From Gemmatimonadota bacterium (GTDB lineage: Bacteria > Gemmatimonadota > Gemmatimonadetes > Longimicrobiales > Gaopeijiaceae), in contig JABDLS010000044.1 in NCBI GenBank assembly GCA_013002885.1, positions 1 through 37,068 of the forward strand: DNA of 37,068 bases, in the 5' to 3' direction. Below, piece after piece: positions 25,842-32,385 of this stretch; the first letter of the stretch is position 1, and every line of letters starts with the position of its first letter. Made by a program: the position numbers and the translations under genes. The notes under the pieces were generated by a model that saw only the letters and a list, made by a program, of their open reading frames with translations, did no database searches and had not been told where the DNA came from.

Positions 25842-25851
25842 GGGCGCACCC

Positions 25852-26019
25852 TCAGGGAAGCGTGGCCGTGGGCAGGCTCATGACCTCCCACAGCCCCCAG
25901 CCGGTGAAGAGTACCAGCATGATGACGAAGCCAATGACCAGAAGCACGAATGGCCGGTCGTACAAGCGCTGGAAGAAGGGGATCTCCTGCGGGGCGTCCG
26001 AAGAAGCTCGGTCGTCCAT
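25852..26019 (-). CDS. Small single-span subunit of the heme-copper enzyme
   Basis: A 55-aa protein with one transmembrane segment (PFVLLVIGFVIMLVLFTGW) after a short polar N-terminus. It is too short for confident family assignment, but its place directly ahead of subunit II and its shape resemble the small subunit IIa of ba3-type enzymes. The ATG at 26019 has an excellent ribosome binding site (GGAGGTCAA). It is the first gene of the operon 26019-22542. Confidence 0.75.
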   Translation of the reverse strand: MDDRASSDAPQEIPFFQRLYDRPFVLLVIGFVIMLVLFTGWGLWEVMSLPTATLP

Positions 26020-26078
26020 TTGACCTCCGGTGGTGATGGAAAACACCGGATCCGCGAGGGGAGGGTCGCGGGGACTGG

Positions 26079-26103
26079 ATCCGAAACGGCAGCTAATCCG
26101 AAA
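26079..26103. promoter_or_regulatory. Direct repeat ATCCGAAA, 17 bp apart, upstream of the heme-copper operon
   Basis: ATCCGAAA occurs at 26079-26086 and again at 26096-26103 (TTTCGGAT on the minus strand), 60-85 bp upstream of the small-subunit ATG. The spacing places both copies where a regulator could sit near the promoter of the operon. It matches no consensus I know, and I do not see clear -35/-10 hexamers. Confidence 0.4.
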
Positions 26104-26121
26104 TGACGGCTATCCTATGGC

Positions 26122-26151
26122 ATGACGATCCTAGGGATCGGGGGTCGTCAT
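26122..26151. promoter_or_regulatory. Nested inverted repeat at the 3' end of the Rrf2 gene
   Basis: Outer arms ATGACGA (26122-26128) and TCGTCAT (26145-26151) enclose a perfect inner palindrome CGATCC-TAG-GGATCG (26126-26140). The structure spans the stop codon of the Rrf2-family gene and lies 100 bp upstream of the heme-copper operon. No T-run follows, so it is either a factor-dependent 3'-end hairpin or an operator. Confidence 0.4.
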
Positions 26152-26568
26152 TCGCAACGCGTCGGGCGGGCGACCCGCCAGGTCCGCCAGCCGCGTGTCG
26201 GCGAGAAAGTCGATGAGTTGGGATCGAACCCGCGCCCAACGGTCGTGAGCCCGACATGGATCCACGTCACTGCACGCCGACCGTCCGAGGAGGCATGTCG
26301 TTTCGTCCGGTACCTCGTCGTAAACCCTGACGATGTCGGAGAGCGCCACTTCCTCGGCCGGGCGGGCCAGGCGAAACCCTCCCCCCGGTCCCCGGGTCGA
26401 CTCCAGGATGTCGGTGCGCGCCAGCTCATGGAGCACCTTGGAGAGGTAGTTCCGCGGCACGTCCAACTGCTCAGCCATCTCATCGACGGGCACAGGCCCG
26501 TCACCCGCCGACTCCGACAGGTAGAGCGCGGCTCGGACCGCGTAGTTGGCTGACTTGGAGAGGATCAC
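26131..26568 (-). CDS. Rrf2-family [Fe-S] transcriptional regulator, NsrR-like
   Basis: A 145-aa regulator. The N-terminal winged helix opens ILSKSANYAVRAALYLSE and continues LDVPRNYLSKVLHELAR and RGPGGGFRLARP, all typical of Rrf2 proteins. Three cysteines at 92, 99 and 105 (TTCLLGRSACSDVDPC) lie where IscR and NsrR bind an iron-sulfur cluster; spacing here is Cys-x6-Cys-x5-Cys. NsrR senses nitric oxide through such a cluster. The gene lies just upstream of the heme-copper operon on the same strand and is divergent from the cytochrome b fusion gene, so it probably controls both. The GTG start at 26568 has a weak ribosome binding site. Confidence 0.88.
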   Translation of the reverse strand: MILSKSANYAVRAALYLSESAGDGPVPVDEMAEQLDVPRNYLSKVLHELARTDILESTRGPGGGFRLARPAEEVALSDIVRVYDEVPDETTCLLGRSACSDVDPCRAHDRWARVRSQLIDFLADTRLADLAGRPPDALRMTTPDP

Positions 26569-26605
26569 CGGTCACGCTTTCAGAGGGTTGTGCACCAGGG
26601 CACGT

Positions 26606-26632
26606 TAATTATCATGAGGATATGATGAATTA
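26606..26632. promoter_or_regulatory. AT-rich imperfect inverted repeat, candidate operator of the Rrf2 regulator
   Basis: TAATTATCAT (26606-26615) is mirrored by ATGATGAATTA (26622-26632), an inverted repeat with one inserted base, around GAGGAT. It is strikingly AT-rich for this genome, lies in the 54-bp divergent gap between the Rrf2 gene and the cytochrome b fusion, and covers the ribosome binding site and start codons of the latter. NsrR and IscR-type operators are AT-rich dyads of similar size. Confidence 0.55.
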
Positions 26633-28193
26633 TCCGGCGAAGCAATACGCCCCTCTCCGCCGCCCCCTCGCCCACCTCGACGCCCTCTTCAACAGGCTCT
26701 ACACGTGGAGGTACAACCCCCTGTACCACTCGGGGGCCCTCGTCGTCGCGTGCTTCGTCGTCCTCAGCGTGACGGGCCTGTACCTGCTCCTCTTCTATCG
26801 CATCGGCTCACCCTACGCTTCGGTGGAGCGTATCGCCGATCAGGCCTTCGCCGGTCGATGGATTCGGAGCCTTCACCGGTACGCGTCGGACTTGGCCGTG
26901 GTCGCGGCCCTCGTCCATGCCTTCCGCATGGGTGTGCAGAATCGCGCCTGGGGACCCCGGGCCCTGGCCTGGCTGTCGGGCATCGTCCTCCTCGGCGTCT
27001 TCCTGATCTGTGGATGGACGGGCTACGTCATGGTGTGGGACACGCAGGCTCAGCTCCTTGCACAGGAGGGAGCCCGACTCCTCGATGTCTTCCCCATCTT
27101 CTCCGAGCCTATCGCCCGGGCCTTCGCCGGCGACCGTGCCATTCCCAGCGCCTTCTTCTTCCTCAATCTTTTCGCCCACATCGCCATACCCGTGGGCATC
27201 CTGCTCATCCTCTGGATCCATGTATCGCGGCTGGCCCGAACCGAGCTTCTCCCACCCAGACCTCTGACGTGGGGCATGGTCGGGGTGCTCACCGTGCTGT
27301 CCGTCGCCTGGCCAGCGGTGCTGGGCCCGGAAGCCGACCCCCTCCGCGTCCCCCAGGACGTGGCCCTCGACCTCTTCTACAACTTCTGGGTGCCGCTCAG
27401 CGCCGCTGTGCCTGCCGGGGTCTCGTGGCTCGCCCTCGTCGCCGGTCTGGTCGCCGTCGGCGCCATCCCCTGGCTCACCCGCCCCGCTCTGGAAACCGTC
27501 GAACCCTCCTGGGTCGACCCCCGCTTCTGCACCGGGTGCGAGCAGTGCTACCACGACTGTCCCTACGAGGCCATCAGCATGGTGGCTCGCGACGACGACC
27601 GGCCCTACACGGTGGGTCTCGTCGACCCCGATAAGTGCGTCAGCTGCGGGATCTGCGCCGGGTCGTGCGCGCCCATGGGCGTCGGTCCGCCCAAGCGGGC
27701 CGGCCGCGACCAGCTCCGGTCGGTGAAGGAGTTCATCACCCGCCATCAGCCAAGCAGTCAGGACGTGGTCCTCGTGGCGTGCTCGCGCAGCGCCGCCGGC
27801 TGGGAGGCCGACGACTTCGGTGGCGCCCCGGTGCTGCCGGTGGACTGCGTGGGGAACGTCCACACTTCGGTGGTCGAGTACCTCGTGCGCGCCGGCGCGG
27901 GTGGTGTCATCGTGGTGTCGTGCCCGCCGCGGGACTGCTGGAACCGGGAAGGCGTGAAGTGGATGGACGCCCGGGTCTACGACGGCCGTGAGGCCGAGCT
28001 CAAGGACCGGGTGGATCGCACCCGGATCCGGGTGGTCCACGCCGCCGAAGCCGAAGGCCGGGTGCTCGCCGAGTCGCTGGCACTGTTCCGATCCCAGATC
28101 GGCGCCCTCGACCGGGCCCTCTCCGAGCGAGCCATCGAACTCGACACCACCTGCGAACAGCCTGCGGTGTCGGTGGCCGAGGAGGTGACATGA
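26622..28193 (+). CDS. Cytochrome b - 2x[4Fe-4S] ferredoxin - MvhD/FrhD-like fusion protein
   Basis: A 523-aa fusion of three modules. Residues ~15-210 form the N-terminal, four-helix part of cytochrome b of bc1/b6f complexes with two heme-b ligand pairs, His85/His99 and His186/His200. A further pair of hydrophobic segments lies at about 215-285. Residues 300-350 hold two [4Fe-4S] motifs, CTGCEQCYHDCP (Cys303, 306, 309, 313) and CVSCGICAGSCAP (Cys339, 342, 345, 349). Residues ~380-455 resemble the iron-sulfur subunit MvhD/FrhD of hydrogenase/heterodisulfide systems, with Cys387, 409, 434 and 439. It looks like a membrane electron-transfer protein linking quinone to iron-sulfur carriers. ATG at 26622 or 26625; GAGGA precedes. 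Confidence 0.9.
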   Translation: MMNYPAKQYAPLRRPLAHLDALFNRLYTWRYNPLYHSGALVVACFVVLSVTGLYLLLFYRIGSPYASVERIADQAFAGRWIRSLHRYASDLAVVAALVHAFRMGVQNRAWGPRALAWLSGIVLLGVFLICGWTGYVMVWDTQAQLLAQEGARLLDVFPIFSEPIARAFAGDRAIPSAFFFLNLFAHIAIPVGILLILWIHVSRLARTELLPPRPLTWGMVGVLTVLSVAWPAVLGPEADPLRVPQDVALDLFYNFWVPLSAAVPAGVSWLALVAGLVAVGAIPWLTRPALETVEPSWVDPRFCTGCEQCYHDCPYEAISMVARDDDRPYTVGLVDPDKCVSCGICAGSCAPMGVGPPKRAGRDQLRSVKEFITRHQPSSQDVVLVACSRSAAGWEADDFGGAPVLPVDCVGNVHTSVVEYLVRAGAGGVIVVSCPPRDCWNREGVKWMDARVYDGREAELKDRVDRTRIRVVHAAEAEGRVLAESLALFRSQIGALDRALSERAIELDTTCEQPAVSVAEEVT

Positions 28194-28729
28194 CGCCTGC
28201 ACGCGACATGCCCCCTGCCCAAAGAGTGATGGCTGTGGTGGCCAGCTTGATTCTGGCGGCCGGGATGGCCGGTCTGTCGCAGGTCCCCGTCGCCACGGCC
28301 GACGGCGATGCCCGCGTTCGCCTGTCCTGGCGAAACGAGCCGATTCGGGTGGAGGAGTGCCGCACACTAAGCGATGAGGACCAGGCTGACGTGCCGGCCC
28401 ACATGCGGCGGGCCCAAAGCTGTACCGGCTACCGCGTCGACTATGAGCTCCGACTCGAGATCGACGGCCAGTCCGTCGCCGTCGATACCGTTGCCCCGTC
28501 GGGGCTGCGGAGGGACCGGCCCGTCTATGTCCTCCGGGATATAGCCGTGCCTCCAGGTCGGCACGACGTCGAGGTCTCCTACGCCGCCCTCGTTCCCGAG
28601 GACTACCAAGCCGAAGGCTTACCCGCCGCCTTCGGTTGGTCGGGGGACATGGAGCTCGGCCCGGGCGACGTTGGCGTGTTGACCCTCGGTGACAACGGGC
28701 GGAGCCTGATTCGAGTGGAACGACCATGA
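28190..28729 (+). CDS. Exported protein of unknown function
   Basis: A 179-aa protein with an N-terminal signal segment (VMAVVASLILAAGMAGLSQ) and a likely cleavage near VATADG. The mature part is beta-rich, with two Cys (EECRTLS and AQSCTGYR) that could form a disulfide, and a C-terminal region with GRHDVEVSYAALVP typical of Ig-like folds. I do not recognise it. It is linked by 4-nt ATGA overlaps to both the cytochrome b fusion upstream and the cupin downstream, so it belongs to this redox operon and may act at the periplasmic face of the membrane protein. Confidence 0.78.
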   Translation: MTPARDMPPAQRVMAVVASLILAAGMAGLSQVPVATADGDARVRLSWRNEPIRVEECRTLSDEDQADVPAHMRRAQSCTGYRVDYELRLEIDGQSVAVDTVAPSGLRRDRPVYVLRDIAVPPGRHDVEVSYAALVPEDYQAEGLPAAFGWSGDMELGPGDVGVLTLGDNGRSLIRVERP

Positions 28730-29085
28730 CGGACCACCTCTCCAGCGTCCAACCACTGTCCGACCTCGTCGAGTATCAGGACGGCTCCGTGGTGAGCCGC
28801 GTGGTCTTCCGAAACGACGCCGGCGTGATGACGGCCTTCGCGTTCGCCCAGGGTCAGGGTCTCACGGAGCATTCCTCGCCTCACGACGCCATCGTCCAGG
28901 TGGTGGACGGTCGAGCACGCATCACCATCGGCCGCGAGGAGCACGAGCTGGAGGCAGGGGACGTCCTGCATCTGCCTCCATCCATCCCTCACGCGCTGCA
29001 TGGCGGCGTCCCCTTCAAGATCCTCCTGACCATCCTGAAGCGGTCGGCCCGGCCCGAGGAAGAGGCCAAGGCGGACACCGCCTGA
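28726..29085 (+). CDS. Cupin-domain protein
   Basis: A 119-aa single-domain cupin. Motif 1 is visible as EHSSPHDAIVQVVDGRA (two His, but the usual Glu is Gln), and motif 2 as GDVLHLPPSIPHAL with the third His. It is probably a cytoplasmic metal-binding beta barrel; substrate unknown. ATGA overlap with the upstream gene. Stand-alone cupins of this type are recurrent neighbours of redox and nitrosative-stress genes, which fits the context but does not prove function. Confidence 0.85.
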   Translation: MTDHLSSVQPLSDLVEYQDGSVVSRVVFRNDAGVMTAFAFAQGQGLTEHSSPHDAIVQVVDGRARITIGREEHELEAGDVLHLPPSIPHALHGGVPFKILLTILKRSARPEEEAKADTA

Positions 29086-29098
29086 CGCGGCGATTCCC

Positions 29099-29611
29099 AT
29101 GCGCTTTCTCTACCTCTTCTCCGTGTGGGTACACATCGTGGCCGCCGCCATCTGGATCGGCGGCCTCTTCTTCATCGTCCTGGTGGTGGTTCCCTGGCTT
29201 CGACGAGGGGGGGAGGGCGCGACAGATCCAGGGGCTTTCCTGAGCGACACGGGGAAGCGGTTCCGCGCGGTGGGCTGGATCTGCTTCGCGCTGCTCCTCG
29301 TGACAGGGGCGTTCAATCTCTGGGTCCGCGGAGTGACCCTCGCGCCGCTCGTGGACCCACAGTGGTGGGCGTCACCCCTCGGCACGGCCGTGGCGCTCAA
29401 GCTGGCCGTGTTCTCGGTGGTCGTCGTCGCCAGCGCCCTCCACGACTTCGTGCTCGGCCCCAGGGCCACGGAGGTCATGCGGACCGATCCACGCTCAGCC
29501 GCAGCGACCCGACTGCGCCGCCAGGCATCGCTTCTCGGACGCCTCAACGGGGCGCTCGCCCTGGTCCTGGTGGCCCTGGGTGTGGTGATCGTTCGGGGCT
29601 GGCCCTGGTAG
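29099..29611 (+). CDS. CopD/YebZ-like membrane protein
   Basis: A 170-aa protein with four hydrophobic segments. The start, FLYLFSVWVHIVAAAIWIGG, with a His in the first helix followed by a WIGG turn, is characteristic of the CopD copper-resistance domain and related DUF membrane proteins. Further His are scarce, so metal transport is not assured. It lies 13 bp after the cupin and ends the operon. A copper or heme related role would fit the heme-copper enzyme next door. No terminator is visible in the 46-bp gap to the convergent PorX-like gene. Confidence 0.8.
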   Translation: MRFLYLFSVWVHIVAAAIWIGGLFFIVLVVVPWLRRGGEGATDPGAFLSDTGKRFRAVGWICFALLLVTGAFNLWVRGVTLAPLVDPQWWASPLGTAVALKLAVFSVVVVASALHDFVLGPRATEVMRTDPRSAAATRLRRQASLLGRLNGALALVLVALGVVIVRGWPW

Positions 29612-29657
29612 GGCACAGCCCGGTCACCGACGAAGCCCGCCGACAACCTCCCCGACG

Positions 29658-31232
29658 CTAGCGCCTGGGCGTCAGGCTCACCACCGGGACGATCATCTCC
29701 TCCGGGCTGATGCCTCCGTGAAGGAACGAGTTCCGGTACCGCGCCTGATACTCCCTCAGCTTCGTGGGATAGACGAAGAAGTAGTCGTCCAGGGCCAGGA
29801 GGTACGACATGCCCAGGCGGCCAGGCGGCAGCCGGAGGTCCTTCTCGTCCCGGGTGCCGAAGGCGGTGGACCTGTCCTCGGCCCGGAGATCCTGGCCGAA
29901 CTTGTAGCGCAGGTTGCTCGTGGCGTCTCGCCGGGCGAACACGGTGGACGGGTTCTGACAGAGGATCGATCCGTGGTCCGTGGTCAGGATCACCTTGTGA
30001 CCCCGCCTCGAGGCCTCCCGGAGCACGGCGAAGGCCGTCGAACGCTCGAACCACGAGCGTGTGAGGTCACGCAGGGCCCGCTCGTCGCGCGCCACCTCCA
30101 TGAGGATGGGGGACTCGGAGCGCCCGTGGGTCATGAGATCCACGAAGTTGAAGACGAGGGCCACGACGGTGCCCTCGGTCTTGAGCGCTGAATTCACCCG
30201 GCTCCGGACCTGCTCTCCCTGACGGTCCGAGAAGATCTTCTCGTAATGGACGGGCACCTCCCGTCCGGTGAGCCGCTTCAGCTGCTCCACGAGAAGCTCG
30301 TCCTCGAAGGCGTTCAGGCTCCCCTCGTCGTCGGAGGCGTCCCACCATTCCGGGCGAGCCCTGGCGATCTCGTCGGGATACTGCCCGCTGAAGATGGCAT
30401 TGCGGGCGTACGGGGTCGCGGTGGGAAGGATGGAGTAGTGGTACGTCTCCTCGATCTCGAAGAACTCGGCAAGTAGGGGGGACATGGCCCGCCACTGATC
30501 CAGTCGCATGCAGTCGAGAACGACGAAGTAGACGGGGTCCGAGCCGAGGCGCGGGACGAGGAACTCCCGGACCAGGTCGACAGAGAGCCGTGGCCTGTCT
30601 TCGGAGTCCTGCATCCAACGGGGATATTCGCGGACGACCCACTCTCCGAAGTCGCGGCGAAGATCCACCAGCACGGAATGAACCGTGTCGAGGAGTCCCT
30701 CCTCGCCCGCGCTCCCCAGGCGCAGCTGCCAGTCAACCAGCTCGGTGTAGACCGAAGCGAACTCACCGGCGGTGGAGGCCTGCTGGGCGTTCCGCGAGAG
30801 TTCGCCGAAGCGCGCGGCGAAGTCCTGGGCCGCACGCTGTTGCCGAATGGACGACCCCTCCAGGATGCGCGTCACCACGGAGAGGACCTGACGGGGGCTG
30901 GTGGGCTTCACCAGGTAGTCGTCCACCCGACGACCGATGGCCTCCGTCATGGTGTGGTCCTCTTCTGACTTGCTCACCATGACGACCCGCTGGTGGGGTG
31001 CCTCGCGCCGCATGATCTCCAGGACCTCCAGGCCGCGGCGACCGGGCATCTGCTCGTCGAGGAGCACGAGGTCATACGGCGCCTCCTGCATGAGCTCCAG
31101 AGCGTCGTCTCCGTTGGAGATGGCGTCCACGTGGTAGCCCCTCGCCTGTAGAAAGAGGAGGTGGGGCTTCAGGAGATCGATCTCGTCATCGACCCAGAGG
31201 ATGCGCTTCGTGGCGCGAGCAGAGGTAGCCAT
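29658..31232 (-). CDS. porX: PorX-like response regulator with PglZ (alkaline-phosphatase-fold) output domain
   Basis: A 524-aa two-part signalling protein. The N-terminal receiver has acidic residues Asp15/Asp16 (ILWVDDE), phospho-acceptor Asp59 (LVLLDEQMPG) and Lys109 (DYLVKPTSP). A helical linker follows (about 125-225). The C-terminal PglZ domain shows metal-binding Asp240 in VLDCMRLDQW, the catalytic-type Thr271 in SILPTATPYARNAIFSG, the metal site TTDHGSI and HGGISPEEMIVPV near the end. This is the architecture of PorX, which with PorY regulates type IX secretion in Bacteroidota and was reported to have nucleotide phosphodiesterase activity. No histidine kinase is adjacent. The ATG at 31232 has no clear ribosome binding site. 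Confidence 0.9.
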   Translation of the reverse strand: MATSARATKRILWVDDEIDLLKPHLLFLQARGYHVDAISNGDDALELMQEAPYDLVLLDEQMPGRRGLEVLEIMRREAPHQRVVMVSKSEEDHTMTEAIGRRVDDYLVKPTSPRQVLSVVTRILEGSSIRQQRAAQDFAARFGELSRNAQQASTAGEFASVYTELVDWQLRLGSAGEEGLLDTVHSVLVDLRRDFGEWVVREYPRWMQDSEDRPRLSVDLVREFLVPRLGSDPVYFVVLDCMRLDQWRAMSPLLAEFFEIEETYHYSILPTATPYARNAIFSGQYPDEIARARPEWWDASDDEGSLNAFEDELLVEQLKRLTGREVPVHYEKIFSDRQGEQVRSRVNSALKTEGTVVALVFNFVDLMTHGRSESPILMEVARDERALRDLTRSWFERSTAFAVLREASRRGHKVILTTDHGSILCQNPSTVFARRDATSNLRYKFGQDLRAEDRSTAFGTRDEKDLRLPPGRLGMSYLLALDDYFFVYPTKLREYQARYRNSFLHGGISPEEMIVPVVSLTPRR

Positions 31233-31240
31233 ATGTGAAA

Positions 31241-31894
31241 CTACTGGGGTCGTCCAGTGAAGAGCACACTCAGGCGTCGGCGAAGCTCGTCGCGCGTGTC
31301 GCGAAAGGCCTGCAGCTCTTCTTCCTCCGACCCACCCGCCCCTGCCGGATCCGGCAGGCCCCAATGGACGCGGACCGACTTCTCCAGCCATACGGGACAA
31401 ACCTCTTCGGCACAGAGGGTGACGACCACATCCACAGGGCGCTCCACGTCGTCGACGCCGTTGGAACGGTGGTGGGAGATGTCGATGCCGATCTCTCGAA
31501 GTACCGCGATGGCCTGCGGTCGCACTCGGGTGGGTTCCGACCCTGCCGAGGACACCTTCACGGGAATCGTGCTTCCGCCAGGCCCGGACTGTCGGGCGAG
31601 GGCACGAGCGATTCCTTCGGCCAGTTGACTCCGGGCCGAGTTCGCCACGCACAGGAAGAGGACGTGGCGCGGCTCCAGTGCGCGAAGGAGGGCAGCCTCG
31701 ATGAGCCAGTCTGCGGCGTCCGCATCCGGGAGGATCGTACTCCCGACGCTTGTCCGACCGTCGATGGGCGTGCCTTCAGCCAGGTCGACCGCCATTCGGC
31801 CGGCGATCTCGCGGATGCGATCGGCGAGGGGGTCCCCGGGGGCGACGCCCAGGGCCACGGGCCGGGCGGCAATGAAGTTCGGCCGGTCATTCAT
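31241..31894 (-). CDS. ArsC-type arsenate reductase / low-molecular-weight phosphatase family protein
   Basis: A 217-aa protein. Residues ~77-205 form the low-molecular-weight phosphatase fold of thioredoxin-coupled arsenate reductases: P-loop Cys82-x5-Arg88 (FLCVANSARSQLAEGIAR), and a redox pair Cys161/Cys166 (TLCAEEVCPVW). Such enzymes reduce arsenate to arsenite. The first ~75 residues are an N-terminal extension not found in minimal ArsC; it is helical and unrecognised. The start ATG at 31894 has GGAGTCAGGAC upstream; the frame stays open further. It precedes the PorX-like gene by 8 bp, yet no other ars gene (ArsR, ArsB/Acr3) is near, so a phosphatase role is not excluded. Confidence 0.85.
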   Translation of the reverse strand: MNDRPNFIAARPVALGVAPGDPLADRIREIAGRMAVDLAEGTPIDGRTSVGSTILPDADAADWLIEAALLRALEPRHVLFLCVANSARSQLAEGIARALARQSGPGGSTIPVKVSSAGSEPTRVRPQAIAVLREIGIDISHHRSNGVDDVERPVDVVVTLCAEEVCPVWLEKSVRVHWGLPDPAGAGGSEEEELQAFRDTRDELRRRLSVLFTGRPQ

Positions 31895-32052
31895 GTCCTG
31901 ACTCCTCGGCTCGGGCCCCTGCTCTGGACCGCGTAAGGGTGACGACCCGTCGTCGCGCCCGTTCGGTGCGAGTGAGATCGATGCAACCATTCCGGCCGAA
32001 TCGCCGTCGTACTGTCATGTGACCCTACCTAGGATTCTATGGTGAGGACGAC

Positions 32053-32385
32053 GTGGGACGACTCTTCAGCCTGACGTACCCGACCGCAGCCGTGCTGATC
32101 GCCATCGCACATGGGCATCGATACGGCTTCGACATCATGGACGCCACGGGTCTCCCCGACGGCACGGTCTACCCCATCCTCCGCCGTCTCGAACGGCGGG
32201 GCGTGCTGGAGGGTCGGTGGGAAGCCGAAGCCACCGCCAAGCGTGAGCAACGCCCACAGCGCCGGTACTACGCTCTCACCGAGGTGGGGGAGGCATCGTT
32301 GGCCGAGGTCGTGGAGCGTTTTCCGACGCTGTCACGCCTCTTCGCGGGAGATCCCGGAGAAGCTGGAGATCCGGGGCTCGCATGA
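32053..32385 (+). CDS. PadR-family transcriptional regulator
   Basis: A 110-aa winged-helix regulator. PadR marks are YGFDIMDATGLPDGTVYPILRRLERRGVLEG and RRYYALTEVGEASL. The GTG start at 32053 follows GAGGACGAC. Its stop overlaps the ATG of the permease gene by 4 nt (ATGA). PadR genes overlapping large MacB-like orphan permeases are a recurring pair in Acidobacteriota and Gemmatimonadota, so it most likely regulates that gene. It is divergent from the arsenate reductase gene; the 158-bp gap shows no clear promoter to me. Confidence 0.92.
   Translation: MGRLFSLTYPTAAVLIAIAHGHRYGFDIMDATGLPDGTVYPILRRLERRGVLEGRWEAEATAKREQRPQRRYYALTEVGEASLAEVVERFPTLSRLFAGDPGEAGDPGLA

Noticed and set aside
26808..28727. 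A 639-codon minus-strand open frame opposite the cytochrome b fusion
   Set aside because: Antisense shadow in GC-rich DNA; the plus strand carries clear heme and Fe-S motifs.
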